A stretch of DNA of 64,000 bases, taken from the NCBI RefSeq assembly GCF_028882275.1, contig NZ_JARBUT010000007.1, forward strand, positions 231,008 to 295,007. The letters run 5' to 3'. The translations under genes and the position numbers were made by a program. Numbering within the stretch: position 1 is the stretch's first letter; the number at the start of each line of letters is the position of its first letter. Positions 1 through 8,161 of this stretch are shown here, piece by piece. The notes beneath the pieces were generated by a model. The model worked only from the letters and a program-made list of their open reading frames with translations. It ran no database searches and was not told the DNA's origin. This stretch comes from Nocardiopsis sp. N85. GTDB lineage: Bacteria; Actinomycetota; Actinomycetes; Streptosporangiales; Streptosporangiaceae.

Positions 1-427
1 CCGCGTCCGCCGGATGCAGGACGTCGGTCAGGTACGCGACCGCCGCGGCCGGCACACCGCCCAGCGCGGCGCCCTGGACCGCCCGCAACACCACCAGCAC
101 CCACAGGTCGCCCGCCCACGGCGCGACGCACCCCACCAGGGTCGCCACCGCGAGCGAGACCGCGATCACCCGCACGCGTCCGAACCGGTCCCCGAGTCCG
201 CTCCACACCAGCGCGAAGCCCGCCAGGGCACCGGTGGCCGCCGACACCGTCAACGACACACGCGCCGCCGACTCCTCCAGATCGACCGCCATCTCCGGCA
301 GGACCGGCTGCACCGACCACAGCTGGGCGAACGTCGCCACCGCCACGGCGACCATCGCCACCACGATGCGTCGGTACGCGGACGTCCCGGCACGGGGACG
401 GTCATCGATGAGGATCCGCGTGTTCAT
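1..427 (-). CDS. MFS transporter, N-terminal part (cut by window edge)
   Basis: The visible 142 residues are the N-terminal third of a major facilitator superfamily permease. After a short polar leader there are hydrophobic segments starting at about residue 20 (IVVAMVAVAVATFAQL), and a signature loop-2/3 motif DRFGRVRV between TM2 and TM3. The segment around QPVLPEMAVDL resembles YnfM/AraJ-type drug or sugar efflux proteins. Translation starts at the ATG whose complement lies at 425-427. The gene reads away from the LysR gene and out of the window, so the C-terminal half is not seen. The divergent LysR protein is its likely regulator, by position. The substrate cannot be inferred. Confidence 0.85.
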   Translation of the reverse strand, partial: MNTRILIDDRPRAGTSAYRRIVVAMVAVAVATFAQLWSVQPVLPEMAVDLEESAARVSLTVSAATGALAGFALVWSGLGDRFGRVRVIAVSLAVATLVGCVAPWAGDLWVLVVLRAVQGAALGGVPAAAVAYLTDVLHPADA

Positions 428-498
428 GTCGCCCACGCTAGAAACCCATCGACCGATACGTCCAATGCATGAACACGCGTGGACTCATACTGGAACGC

Positions 499-1437
499 AT
501 GGAACCCGAGGACATCGACCGCATCACCCGGATCCTGGCCCCTCGCCTGCACATGCTCGCCGCCCTGGCGCGGACCGAGCACGTCACCCGCGCCGCCGAG
601 ATCCTGGGCATGCCCCAACCCACCCTGAGCAGGGCGATGGCCCGTCTGCAAGAGGAGACCGGGCTCACCCTCGTGGAACGCACCGGCCGCGGGGTGCGCC
701 TGACCCGTACCGGCCGACTCCTGCTCCCGCACGTGGAGCGCGCCCTGACCGATCTGGCCCGTGGCGTGGGCGAGCTCACCGACGCCGACCACGGCCGCGT
801 CACCCTCACCTTCCTGCCCACCCTGGGCGTGGAGGTGGTCCCCGCCCTGCTGCGCGGCTTCCGGCGCACCCACCCCGACGTGCGCTTCACCCTGATCCAG
901 GAGGCCTGGGCGCCCTCGCTGCGCCGCCTCGCCGAAGGCGGCGCCGACCTGGCCCTGACCTCGCCCCTGCCCACCGACCCCCGCCTGGTCTGCACCGTCC
1001 TGCACACCCAGGCCCTGCGCCTGGTGGTGCCCGAGCACCACCGACTGGCCCGCACCGACCGCGAGGTCGCCCTGTCCGAGGTCGCCGGGGAGGAGTTCGT
1101 CCTCCTCAAACCCGGACGGGGGGTGCGCCACCTCACCGACCGGCTCACCGACCGGGCCGCCCTGACCCCCGAGGTCGCCTTCGAGGCCGACGACATCGCC
1201 ACGGCCCGCGGCCTGGTCGGTGCCGGGCTGGGGGTGTCGGTCCTGCCGGCCCGCCCGCGCGGCCCCCTGCCCACCACCGCCGAACTCCCGTTGGCCGACC
1301 ACGACGCCGTCCGCCCCATCGGGGTGATCCACCCCGCCGCCGGGTCCGGGGGCGGCTACACCCCGCCGGCCGTGACGACCTTCCTGGAGCACGTGCGCCG
1401 CCACGGACCCCGCCTGATCCCCGACCTGACCGGGTAG
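499..1437 (+). CDS. LysR family transcriptional regulator
   Basis: A 312-residue DNA-binding regulator. The N-terminal winged helix-turn-helix (about residues 10-70) carries the LysR pattern LARTEHVTRAAEILGMPQPT followed by LSRAMARLQEETGLTLVERTG. A periplasmic-binding-like effector domain (about 90-300) follows, with the usual VTLTFLPTLGVEVVPALL opening. An in-frame ATG at 469 is possible, but the start at 499 has a GGA eight bases upstream, matches family N-termini, and leaves a more plausible 71-base divergent promoter. It is transcribed divergently from the MFS exporter and probably controls it in response to a ligand of that pump. The ligand is unknown. Confidence 0.88.
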   Translation: MEPEDIDRITRILAPRLHMLAALARTEHVTRAAEILGMPQPTLSRAMARLQEETGLTLVERTGRGVRLTRTGRLLLPHVERALTDLARGVGELTDADHGRVTLTFLPTLGVEVVPALLRGFRRTHPDVRFTLIQEAWAPSLRRLAEGGADLALTSPLPTDPRLVCTVLHTQALRLVVPEHHRLARTDREVALSEVAGEEFVLLKPGRGVRHLTDRLTDRAALTPEVAFEADDIATARGLVGAGLGVSVLPARPRGPLPTTAELPLADHDAVRPIGVIHPAAGSGGGYTPPAVTTFLEHVRRHGPRLIPDLTG

Positions 1438-1483
1438 GGAAATCCCGTTGTCGGGCCGAGGGGTCCGCCAGCACGATGGCCCC

Positions 1484-1573
1484 ATGACACGATCCGAACA
1501 CCCTGCGGCCGAACGTCCCGTGGCCCTGATCACCGGGGTGGGCCGCACCCGCGGGATCTCCGCACCCTCCTGA
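1484..1573 (+). pseudogene. Remnant of a short-chain dehydrogenase N-terminus
   Basis: An ATG-initiated 29-codon frame encodes a peptide whose middle, PVALITGVGRTRGIS, matches the beta1-loop-alpha1 Rossmann motif (TGxGxxxGI) that opens SDR-family ketoreductases. It then runs into TGA at 1571-1573 with no further SDR sequence in any frame before the GntR gene. The simplest reading is a gene deleted down to its first about 85 bases. The rest of 1438-1784 is non-coding and contains only the promoter region of the GntR gene. A genuine 29-residue peptide gene is the less likely alternative. Confidence 0.55.
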
Positions 1574-1784
1574 ACGCACGATGGCCGCCGCGTTCCGGAT
1601 CAGGACGGTATCCGGACCGCGACGGCCGCGCCCCATAGTCGGCCGGCACTTGTCCGAATGTCAACAAAACGGAAGTGGAACGCACCCGTCCGCAACCGGA
1701 CCGAGACCCGAACGGTTCTCACTTTCCACTGTGTGCGCCCTACACTTCCCCAGGCACCCGACCATCCCATCACCGAGGAGGCGC

Positions 1785-2468
1785 ATGCGCAGGGCCCGAC
1801 GGCGCGGACTCGCCCACGAGGCGGCCGACCGCATCCGCGAGTCCATCCTCCAGGGCTCCCCGCCCCCGGGCGCGCCCCTGCGCGAGGTCGACCTGGCCAC
1901 CCGTCTGGACGTCAGCCGCGGCTCGGTCCGCGAGGGCCTGGCCCTCCTCGAACAGGAGGGTCTGGTCGTCAGCCAGTGGCACCGCGGCGCCCGCGTCATC
2001 GAGCCCACCCCCACCGAGGTCGACGAGGTCTACACCGTGCGCGGCGCCCTGGAGCGCCTGGCCGCCCACCGCGCCGCCACTCGCGCCACAGACTCCCACC
2101 TGGCCGAACTCGCCGGCCTGGTCCACGCACTCGAACACGCCCTGGCCCGGGGGGCCGACGCCCCCGAACTGCTCCGGCTGGACCTGGGCTTCCACGACCG
2201 TCTCTACGAACTCGCCGACAACACCCGTCTGCAACGGGCGTGGCAGGCGGTGCGCTCCCCGGTCCACCTGTTCCAGCTCACCCGCATCCGCCTGGGCCAC
2301 CCCCACTACCGCGAGGTCGTCGTGGACGAACACCGCGCCCTGACGGACCTGCTGATCCGACGCGAGGCCGAGGCCGCCGCCCGACACGCCGAGGCCCACG
2401 TCGCCTCCGCCCGCGACGCGCTGATGCGCATGCTGAGAAGCCGACCCCCCGCGACGGACGATCAATGA
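1785..2468 (+). CDS. GntR family regulator, FadR subfamily (FCD domain)
   Basis: A 227-residue metabolite-responsive repressor or activator. An N-terminal winged helix (about residues 8-75) shows the GntR signature: LREVDLATRLDVSRGSVREG, then LALLEQEGLV. It is followed by an all-helical FCD ligand domain with the typical VDEVYTVRGALERLAAHRAA start and an H-containing metal/ligand pocket (LGFHDRLYELADN). The ATG at 1785 is preceded by GAGGAG at ideal spacing, so the longer open frame upstream is not coding. The downstream neighbour is iron-regulated and not obviously its target. FCD proteins usually sense organic acids; the effector here is unknown. Confidence 0.9.
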   Translation: MRRARRRGLAHEAADRIRESILQGSPPPGAPLREVDLATRLDVSRGSVREGLALLEQEGLVVSQWHRGARVIEPTPTEVDEVYTVRGALERLAAHRAATRATDSHLAELAGLVHALEHALARGADAPELLRLDLGFHDRLYELADNTRLQRAWQAVRSPVHLFQLTRIRLGHPHYREVVVDEHRALTDLLIRREAEAAARHAEAHVASARDALMRMLRSRPPATDDQ

Positions 2469-2487
2469 ATTGGGTAGGCTAACCTAA
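2469..2487 (+). promoter_or_regulatory. Iron box (IdeR/DmdR-type operator)
   Basis: ATTGGGTAGGCTAACCTAA matches the actinobacterial DtxR/IdeR/DmdR iron box TTAGGTTAGGCTAACCTAA at 16 of 19 positions, including the whole right half. It begins immediately after the stop codon of the GntR gene and lies about 84 bases upstream of the sucrase/ferredoxin-like gene. This suggests iron-dependent repression of that gene. Confidence 0.8.
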
Positions 2488-2570
2488 CGTCGACGCGCGA
2501 ACGTGTCCGGGCACCTCCCGAGCACCTCGCGCGCCCGCATGTCCGTACCCGCTCCGATTGGACCCGACCC

Positions 2571-3500
2571 GTGCGCCTACCCACCGCCCCGGACGGCAGC
2601 CGGGGCTGCTCGGCCCTGGCCCGCCACACCGGAGAGCAGATCGCCGGAACGGCCGGACGCACCATCGGATGGCTGCTCATCGAACACCCCGGGCCCTGGC
2701 GGCACCCCGCTTTCACCAGCCCCGGCCTGGACAAGGACGTCGTCTCCGCACTGGCCGCCCGTATCGCCGGCCACGACGTCAAACCCCAGCTCATCAAGCG
2801 CCCCGGCCCCCCTCGCGAGCACCACGGACCCCACCGCGCCTACCTGGCCCACGTCAGCCGCACCTCCCCCTGGGTGCGCCGCATCGACTTCACCGACCAG
2901 GCCGAACTCCTCGCCTACGACATCACCGCGGCCGAACACCCCACGCCGCCCGACTTCGGCACCCCCGTCGACCACACCCTGTACCTGGTGTGCACCCACG
3001 CCAAGAAGGACCCCTGCTGCGCCGTCCTGGGCCGTCCCGTGGCCGCCGCCCTGGCCGACACCGACGCCGAGGTCTGGGAGACCACCCACGTGGGCGGCGA
3101 CCGGTTCGCCGCCAACCTCGTCGCCCTCCCCCAGGGCGCCTACTTCGGCCGGCTGGACCCCGTCTCGGCCGTGCACACCGTCACCGCCCTGGAGAGGGGA
3201 CGCATCGTCCCCGACAACTTCCGCGGCCGGTGCAGCGACTCCTCCGCGGTCCAGGCCGCCGAGGCCGCCCTGCGCGCCCACCTGGGCACCGTCGGCGTCG
3301 ACGAGGTCACCCACCTGGGTGAGGAGGACACCTCCGACGGCGTCCGCGTGACCCTGGGCCACGGCGAGGGCCTGTACACCGTCTCGGTCGCCCGCGAGGA
3401 GGGGCCCGCCTGCCCGACCACCTGTTCGGCGCTGGAGCCCAGCCGCCCCGTCCACCACCGCGTGGTCGAGATCGAGGGCCTGCCCGCCTTGAGCGGTTGA
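2571..3500 (+). CDS. Sucrase/ferredoxin-like family protein (Suc_Fer-like, thioredoxin-fold)
   Basis: A 309-residue cytoplasmic protein of the sucraseferredoxin-like family, whose members have a thioredoxin-like ferredoxin domain. Cysteines at about residues 141, 149 and 150 (CTHAKKDPCC) and the THVGGDRFAANL segment (about 172-183) are the family hallmarks, consistent with a [2Fe-2S]-binding site. Cys13 is also near the N-terminus. No ATG is in frame; the GTG at 2571 fits best. The gene is monocistronic, convergent with the kinase gene, and preceded by an iron box, so it is probably induced by iron limitation. A role in reducing ferric siderophore or in electron supply is inference; the biochemical function is unknown. 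Confidence 0.85.
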   Translation: MRLPTAPDGSRGCSALARHTGEQIAGTAGRTIGWLLIEHPGPWRHPAFTSPGLDKDVVSALAARIAGHDVKPQLIKRPGPPREHHGPHRAYLAHVSRTSPWVRRIDFTDQAELLAYDITAAEHPTPPDFGTPVDHTLYLVCTHAKKDPCCAVLGRPVAAALADTDAEVWETTHVGGDRFAANLVALPQGAYFGRLDPVSAVHTVTALERGRIVPDNFRGRCSDSSAVQAAEAALRAHLGTVGVDEVTHLGEEDTSDGVRVTLGHGEGLYTVSVAREEGPACPTTCSALEPSRPVHHRVVEIEGLPALSG

Positions 3501-3517
3501 CCTCCCGAAGGGGGAGG
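3501..3517. terminator. Short hairpin between convergent genes
   Basis: CCTCCC-GAAGG-GGGAGG directly follows the stop codon of the sucrase/ferredoxin-like gene and lies 37 bases from the end of the convergent kinase gene. The stem is only 6 bp and there is no U-tract. Confidence 0.5.
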
Positions 3518-3554
3518 ACCCGAGACCGCGCGCCGGCGGTCCCGGGCGGGCGTC

Positions 3555-5369
3555 TCAGCCCCAGAAACCGAAGCTGTACAACAGCCCGTTGGTCGCCGCG
3601 ACCACGCCCAGCGCCAGCACCGCGCCGGTCACGAACGACGTCCGCAGCGACCGCACCAGGAACTCCAACGACACCAGGTTGTTGAGGATGAAGTACCCCA
3701 ACATCAGCGCGTGCCAGAACCCGTCCATCGACAACGGCTCGAACGCGTAGGCCGCACCGGTCCACACATCGGTCTCGGTGGTGAACCACGCCCACGCCAA
3801 CGCCGCACCGTACCCCAGCGGGATCTGGATGAACGGCAGGATCAACAGCGGCAGCAGCTTGGCGAAACTCCACAGGCTCGGCCGTCCGGCCTCACGGGCC
3901 TCGGCCTGGGCCCGCCGCGCCGCCTCCTGCTCGGCGCGCACCCGCTCACGGTGGGCGCGATCGGCCTCCTGACGGCGCCGCTCCTCCAACTGCTCATCGT
4001 GGCGGCGCCGCTGCTGGGCCGCGTACTGCTCCTGCCGCGCCCGCTCCTGCTCCTGAAGCCGCTGCTGCTCCCGCAGCTGCTCCTGGTGGAGCTCGTACTC
4101 GCGGCGACGCAGCTCCTCGGCGTCGGAGCGGACCTCGTCACGGCGGCCCCCGTACAGGTCGGCGTACGGATCCTCACCGTCCCGCCCCGCGCCCTGGTCG
4201 GCGGTGGGCGGCCGCTGCGCGTCGTACTGCCGGGTGGGCGCGTGCCCCTGCCCCTGCTGCGCGCCGTACTGCCGAGTCGGCGCGTGCCCCTGGCCCTGGA
4301 CCGAGGTCGCCCCCTGATCCGGGGTCCCGAAACCACCGCCGGGCGCCACCCGCGTGGCCTGGTCGTCGGCCCACACGCCCGCGGCGCCCCCGGCCACGGC
4401 ACCCGCCGCGCCGCCGGCCGCCGCGGCGCCCCAGACCCGTGTCGGATCATGGGCGCCCTCACCGCGCCCATGGGTGCCGGTCTGCTCCGCCGACTCCTCC
4501 AACGCCCGGTTCACCCGGGCCACCTGCTCCTGCACACCCGTCATCACCGCCGGCGGCAACCACGTCGCCCCCGCGTGCACGTCCCCCAGATAGTCCAGGA
4601 TCTCCCCCGGCGTGGGACGGCCCCGCACGTCCTTGCTCAAGCACGCCGCCACCAGGTGCCGCAACGACTCCGGCACCCCGGCCAGGTCCGGCTCCCGACC
4701 GATGATCCGCATCACCATCGTCGGCATCGACCCCTCACCGAAGGGCCCCGTCCCCGACGCGGCGTACGCCAGCACCGCCCCATAGGCGAACAGGTCGCTC
4801 GCCGGCGTCAGCACGTCCCCCTGCACCTGCTCAGGGCTCATGAAGCCCGGGGTGCCGATCACCGACTGGGTGGCCGCCGTGCCATCGGTGGCCCGCGCGA
4901 TCCCGAAATCGATCACCCGCGGTCCGTCCTCGGCCAACAGCACGTTCCCCGGCTTCAGGTCCCGGTGGATCAGGCCCACCCGGTGGATCTCGGCCAACGC
5001 CTCGGCCAGCCCCGCCGCCAGCACCCGCACCGTCGGCTCCGGCAACGGCCCATGGGCGGCCACCGCCTCGTCCAACGGCAACGACGGCACATAGGAGGTG
5101 ACCAGCCACGGCACCTCGTCCTCGGGACCGGCGTCGATCACCGGCGCCGTGAACGCACCGCTCACCTGACGGGCGGCGGCCACCTCCCGGGCGAACCGCT
5201 CCCGGAACGCGGCGTCGGTGGCCATGTGCGGATGGACCCGCTTGATCGCCACCGCGCGCCCGCCCGCGGACCGGCCGAAGAACACCTGGCCCATACCGCC
5301 CGCCCCCAGGCGTCCGATCAGCCGGTACCGGCCGATGCGATCGGGATCGGTGTTCTCAAGGGGACCCAA
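3555..5369 (-). CDS. Membrane-anchored Ser/Thr protein kinase with coiled coil
   Basis: A 604-residue Hanks-type kinase. It has a glycine loop (RLGAGGMGQVF, about 19-30), ATP-binding Lys43 (AIK), catalytic HRDLKPGN with Asp137, and DFG Asp154, so it looks active. After the kinase domain comes a low-complexity linker with a near-perfect tandem repeat (QGHAPTRQY twice). A long Glu/Arg/Gln-rich coiled coil follows (about 390-480), then three or four hydrophobic segments to the C-terminus. A TTG at 5369 is chosen because AAGGA lies nine bases before it and the protein then begins at the usual LENTDPDRIGRYRL; a GTG at 5420 is the longer alternative. There is no PASTA or other recognisable sensor. 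Confidence 0.88.
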   Translation of the reverse strand: MGPLENTDPDRIGRYRLIGRLGAGGMGQVFFGRSAGGRAVAIKRVHPHMATDAAFRERFAREVAAARQVSGAFTAPVIDAGPEDEVPWLVTSYVPSLPLDEAVAAHGPLPEPTVRVLAAGLAEALAEIHRVGLIHRDLKPGNVLLAEDGPRVIDFGIARATDGTAATQSVIGTPGFMSPEQVQGDVLTPASDLFAYGAVLAYAASGTGPFGEGSMPTMVMRIIGREPDLAGVPESLRHLVAACLSKDVRGRPTPGEILDYLGDVHAGATWLPPAVMTGVQEQVARVNRALEESAEQTGTHGRGEGAHDPTRVWGAAAAGGAAGAVAGGAAGVWADDQATRVAPGGGFGTPDQGATSVQGQGHAPTRQYGAQQGQGHAPTRQYDAQRPPTADQGAGRDGEDPYADLYGGRRDEVRSDAEELRRREYELHQEQLREQQRLQEQERARQEQYAAQQRRRHDEQLEERRRQEADRAHRERVRAEQEAARRAQAEAREAGRPSLWSFAKLLPLLILPFIQIPLGYGAALAWAWFTTETDVWTGAAYAFEPLSMDGFWHALMLGYFILNNLVSLEFLVRSLRTSFVTGAVLALGVVAATNGLLYSFGFWG

Positions 5370-5700
5370 CGTCCTCAGTCCTTCCGCATTCGTCGCACCC
5401 GACAACGTCTCGCACACCACACGTGCACCAGACCCCAGCGATCGTAGCCAACCGGGCGGGCACGGTGGACCCGAGACGCCTCACCCGGTTCGACGCCCCA
5501 CCCCACCCTCCGGGTTCACCCGACCGGGACGCGGCGACGACACGCGACCCTTACCCGGAGCCCACCCGCCCGCGGTGCGCCGACAACGCGCCACGACCCC
5601 GCGGAGTTCCCCCCTGGCCTGCATCGGCCAACTTCGCCCTCGCCCACCGCGGCCCCCGCCCCACCCCACCTAGGGTCGTACCCGTCGAGAGGAACACGCC
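5370..5700. other. Divergent intergenic region between kinase and P450 genes
   Basis: About 330 bases carrying the promoters of the leftward kinase gene and the rightward P450 operon. A possible -10 (TAGGGT) lies about 25 bases before the P450 start. I see no palindrome or gene-like frame in it. Confidence 0.5.
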
Positions 5701-6954
5701 ATGCCGGCCCTGAACACCCTGAGCACCGACGCCCGTCTGCGTCTGGCCCAGGCCACCACCTGGTTCACCGCCCGGACAGGTGACCACGTCACCCGGCTCC
5801 TGCACCACCCCTGGCGCACCGACCCCTACCCCACCCACCGGCGCATGCGCGCCCAAGGCCCCTTCATCACCAGCAGGCTCGGGTTCCTCACCGCCACCAC
5901 CCACGACGCCGTCCAGCACGTCCTGCGCGACCGCACCTTCGGCGTCCGCCCCTTCGACCCCGCCGACGCGCCCCCCGGCCTGGACGTCCTGGACCTGTCC
6001 TTCCTCACCCGTAACCCGCCCGAGCACACCCGCCTGCGCGCCCTGGCCCGTCCCGCGTTCAGCCCCCGCCACCTCGAACGCTACGCCGTCCAGATCGAGG
6101 AGATCGCCCACGAACTCCTCGACAAGGCCCTGGCCAAGGGCCGCTTCGACCTCATGACCGACTTCGCCCAGCCCCTGCCCATCATCGTCATCACCCGTCT
6201 GCTCGGCATCCCCGACGACGACCACGCCGCGTTCGTCGCGCTCGGCGAGACCATCGGCTCCTCCCTGGACGGCCCGCGCTCCGCCCGCCACCTGCGCCGC
6301 ATCCACACCGCCGCCGCCCACCTCGACACCATGTTCGACCGCCTCATGGCCCAACGCCGCGCCGACCCGCGCGACGACGTCATCTCCACCCTCACCGCCG
6401 CCACCGACGAAGGCGGACTCACCCCCGCCGACATGCGCTCCATGTGCCGTCTGCTGCTCATCGCCGGGTTCGAGACCACCGTCAACCTCATCGGCAACGG
6501 CACCGCGGCCCTCCTGCGCCACCGCTCCCAATGGGACCGCCTCATCGCCGACCCCGACCTGGCCGGGAACGCCGTCGAGGAGATCCTGCGCTACGACCCG
6601 CCGGTGCAGATGACCTCCCGCTGGGCGGGCCACGACACGTCCATACTTGGACACGGAGTGCGGCGAGGCCAGTACGTTCTGTGCCTCATCGCCTCCGCCG
6701 GCCGCGACCCCGACCACTACACCGATCCCGACCGCTTCGACATCACCCGCGCCGACGCATCCGACCATCTCGCCTTCTCCGGCGGCATCCACTACTGCCT
6801 GGGAGCACCACTGGCCCGACTGGAAGGACGCATCGCCCTGCGCGCGCTGGCCGCCCGCGCCCCGCACCTGCGCCCGGCCGGAACTCCCGCGCACCGCCCG
6901 ACCACCACCCTGCGCGCCCTGCGCTCCTTCCCCGTCACCACGGAAGAGGGGTAA
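5701..6954 (+). CDS. Cytochrome P450
   Basis: A 417-residue soluble bacterial P450 mono-oxygenase. The I-helix oxygen-activation motif is AGFETT with Glu258-Thr259-Thr260. The K-helix ExxR is Glu294 to Arg297 (EILR). The heme loop FSGGIHYCLGAPLARLE has the thiolate Cys366. It would need ferredoxin and reductase partners, and none is adjacent. AGAGGA precedes the ATG. The stop codon is two bases from the GTG of the xylanase gene, so the two are co-transcribed. The substrate is unknown. The short N-terminus and sequence style fit CYP105/107-like actinobacterial enzymes, but I would not assign a family. Confidence 0.93.
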   Translation: MPALNTLSTDARLRLAQATTWFTARTGDHVTRLLHHPWRTDPYPTHRRMRAQGPFITSRLGFLTATTHDAVQHVLRDRTFGVRPFDPADAPPGLDVLDLSFLTRNPPEHTRLRALARPAFSPRHLERYAVQIEEIAHELLDKALAKGRFDLMTDFAQPLPIIVITRLLGIPDDDHAAFVALGETIGSSLDGPRSARHLRRIHTAAAHLDTMFDRLMAQRRADPRDDVISTLTAATDEGGLTPADMRSMCRLLLIAGFETTVNLIGNGTAALLRHRSQWDRLIADPDLAGNAVEEILRYDPPVQMTSRWAGHDTSILGHGVRRGQYVLCLIASAGRDPDHYTDPDRFDITRADASDHLAFSGGIHYCLGAPLARLEGRIALRALAARAPHLRPAGTPAHRPTTTLRALRSFPVTTEEG

Positions 6955-6956
6955 GG

Positions 6957-8090
6957 GTGCCACCACACCACACCACCGCACCCGACAGGGGAGCACCCGG
7001 CAACGGAAAGGGGGTGCTGTTGATCGCCGCCGCCCTGTGCACCGTCATCCTCACGGTCACCGGCATCCTCATCACGGTCCTGCCCGGCCCGCCCACCCAG
7101 GACGGCCACCGTCTGCCCGAACTCGCCCGCGGACACGGCATCGAACTCGGCGTCGCCGTCGCCGTCAACCCCCTGGTCAACGACCGCCGCTACCGCAACG
7201 TCATCGAGGACCACTACACCTCCGTCACCGCCGAGAACACCATGAAGTGGCAGCACGTCCAACCCGAACGGGGCGAGTACGACTGGAGCGGCCCCGACAC
7301 CCTCGTCGACTTCGCCACCGCCCGCGACCTCAACGTGCGCGGCCACACCATGCTCTGGCACAACCAGCAACCCGCCTGGCTCTCCCAGGGCGACTGGGAC
7401 GCCGACACCCTGCGCGAGGTCGTCCACGACCACGTCACCACCGTCATGGACCGCTACGAGGGCCGCGTCACCTCCTGGGACGTCATCAACGAACCCCTGG
7501 AGGACCACGGCCCGAACATGCGCGAGAACCTCTGGTACGACGTGCTGGGCCCCGACTACATCGCCCAGACCCTCTACAGCGCCCACGCCGCCGACCCCGA
7601 GGCCCGGCTGTACATCAACGAGTTCGGCATCGAGAGGGCCGGACCCAAGGCCGACGCCCTCCACGCCCTGGTCACCGATCTGGTCGACCGCGGCGTCCCC
7701 CTGCACGGCGTCGGATTCCAGGGCCACTTCGTCCACGGCAACGTCCCCGACGACCTCGCCGACCAGATGCGCCGCTACACCGACCTCGGTCTGGAGGTCA
7801 CCATCAGCGAAGTCGACGTGCGCATCCCCGAACCCGTCACCGCAGAGGACCTCGCCGAGCAGCGCCGCGAGTACCACGACATCCTGGTCGCCTGTCTGGA
7901 GGTCGACGGCTGCGTCAACGTCACCGTCTGGGGCGTCACCGACGCCCACTCCTGGATCCCCGAATGGTTCCCCGGCTACACCGCCGCCCTGCCCTTCGAC
8001 GACTCCTACCGGCCCAAGCCCGCCCTGGCCGGCATGGTCGAGGCCCTCTCACGTCGCCCCCGGCCCCGCACGGCCGCCACCCGCGCGTGA
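6957..8090 (+). CDS. Endo-1,4-beta-xylanase, GH10, N-terminally membrane-anchored
   Basis: A 377-residue family 10 glycoside hydrolase that would cleave internal beta-1,4-xylosidic bonds outside the cell. A single hydrophobic helix (about 19-43, VLLIAAALCTVILTVTGILI) follows a short basic N-terminus and acts as signal anchor. The catalytic barrel runs to the end. The acid/base is Glu179 in WDVINEP and the nucleophile Glu285 in TISEVDVRI. The substrate-contact motifs ENTMKWQ and GHTMLWHNQ are intact. There is no carbohydrate-binding module, unlike many secreted actinobacterial xylanases. The GTG start is two bases after the P450 stop and is preceded by AGAGGGG. Pairing with a P450 is unusual. 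Confidence 0.92.
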   Translation: MPPHHTTAPDRGAPGNGKGVLLIAAALCTVILTVTGILITVLPGPPTQDGHRLPELARGHGIELGVAVAVNPLVNDRRYRNVIEDHYTSVTAENTMKWQHVQPERGEYDWSGPDTLVDFATARDLNVRGHTMLWHNQQPAWLSQGDWDADTLREVVHDHVTTVMDRYEGRVTSWDVINEPLEDHGPNMRENLWYDVLGPDYIAQTLYSAHAADPEARLYINEFGIERAGPKADALHALVTDLVDRGVPLHGVGFQGHFVHGNVPDDLADQMRRYTDLGLEVTISEVDVRIPEPVTAEDLAEQRREYHDILVACLEVDGCVNVTVWGVTDAHSWIPEWFPGYTAALPFDDSYRPKPALAGMVEALSRRPRPRTAATRA

Positions 8091-8123
8091 GCACCCCGGG
8101 GCCGCCCTGATCCGTCACCGATA

Positions 8124-8155
8124 GGCTCCCGAGGACCGCACACCGCCCGGGAGCC
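8124..8155 (+). promoter_or_regulatory. Hairpin overlapping the ribosome-binding site of the APH(6)-like gene
   Basis: GGCTCCCG (8124-8131) and CGGGAGCC (8148-8155) form a perfect 8-bp stem with a 16-base loop. The right arm contains the GGGAG Shine-Dalgarno of the GTG start at 8162, so the stem would sequester it. It could also serve as a terminator for the xylanase operon. Confidence 0.45.
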
Positions 8156-8161
8156 GCCCTC

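Noticed and set aside
4180..4310. Tandem repeat in the kinase gene considered as a non-coding repeat element
   Set aside because: The two repeat units are in frame and encode the QGHAPTRQY linker repeat of the kinase, so it is a protein-level repeat.
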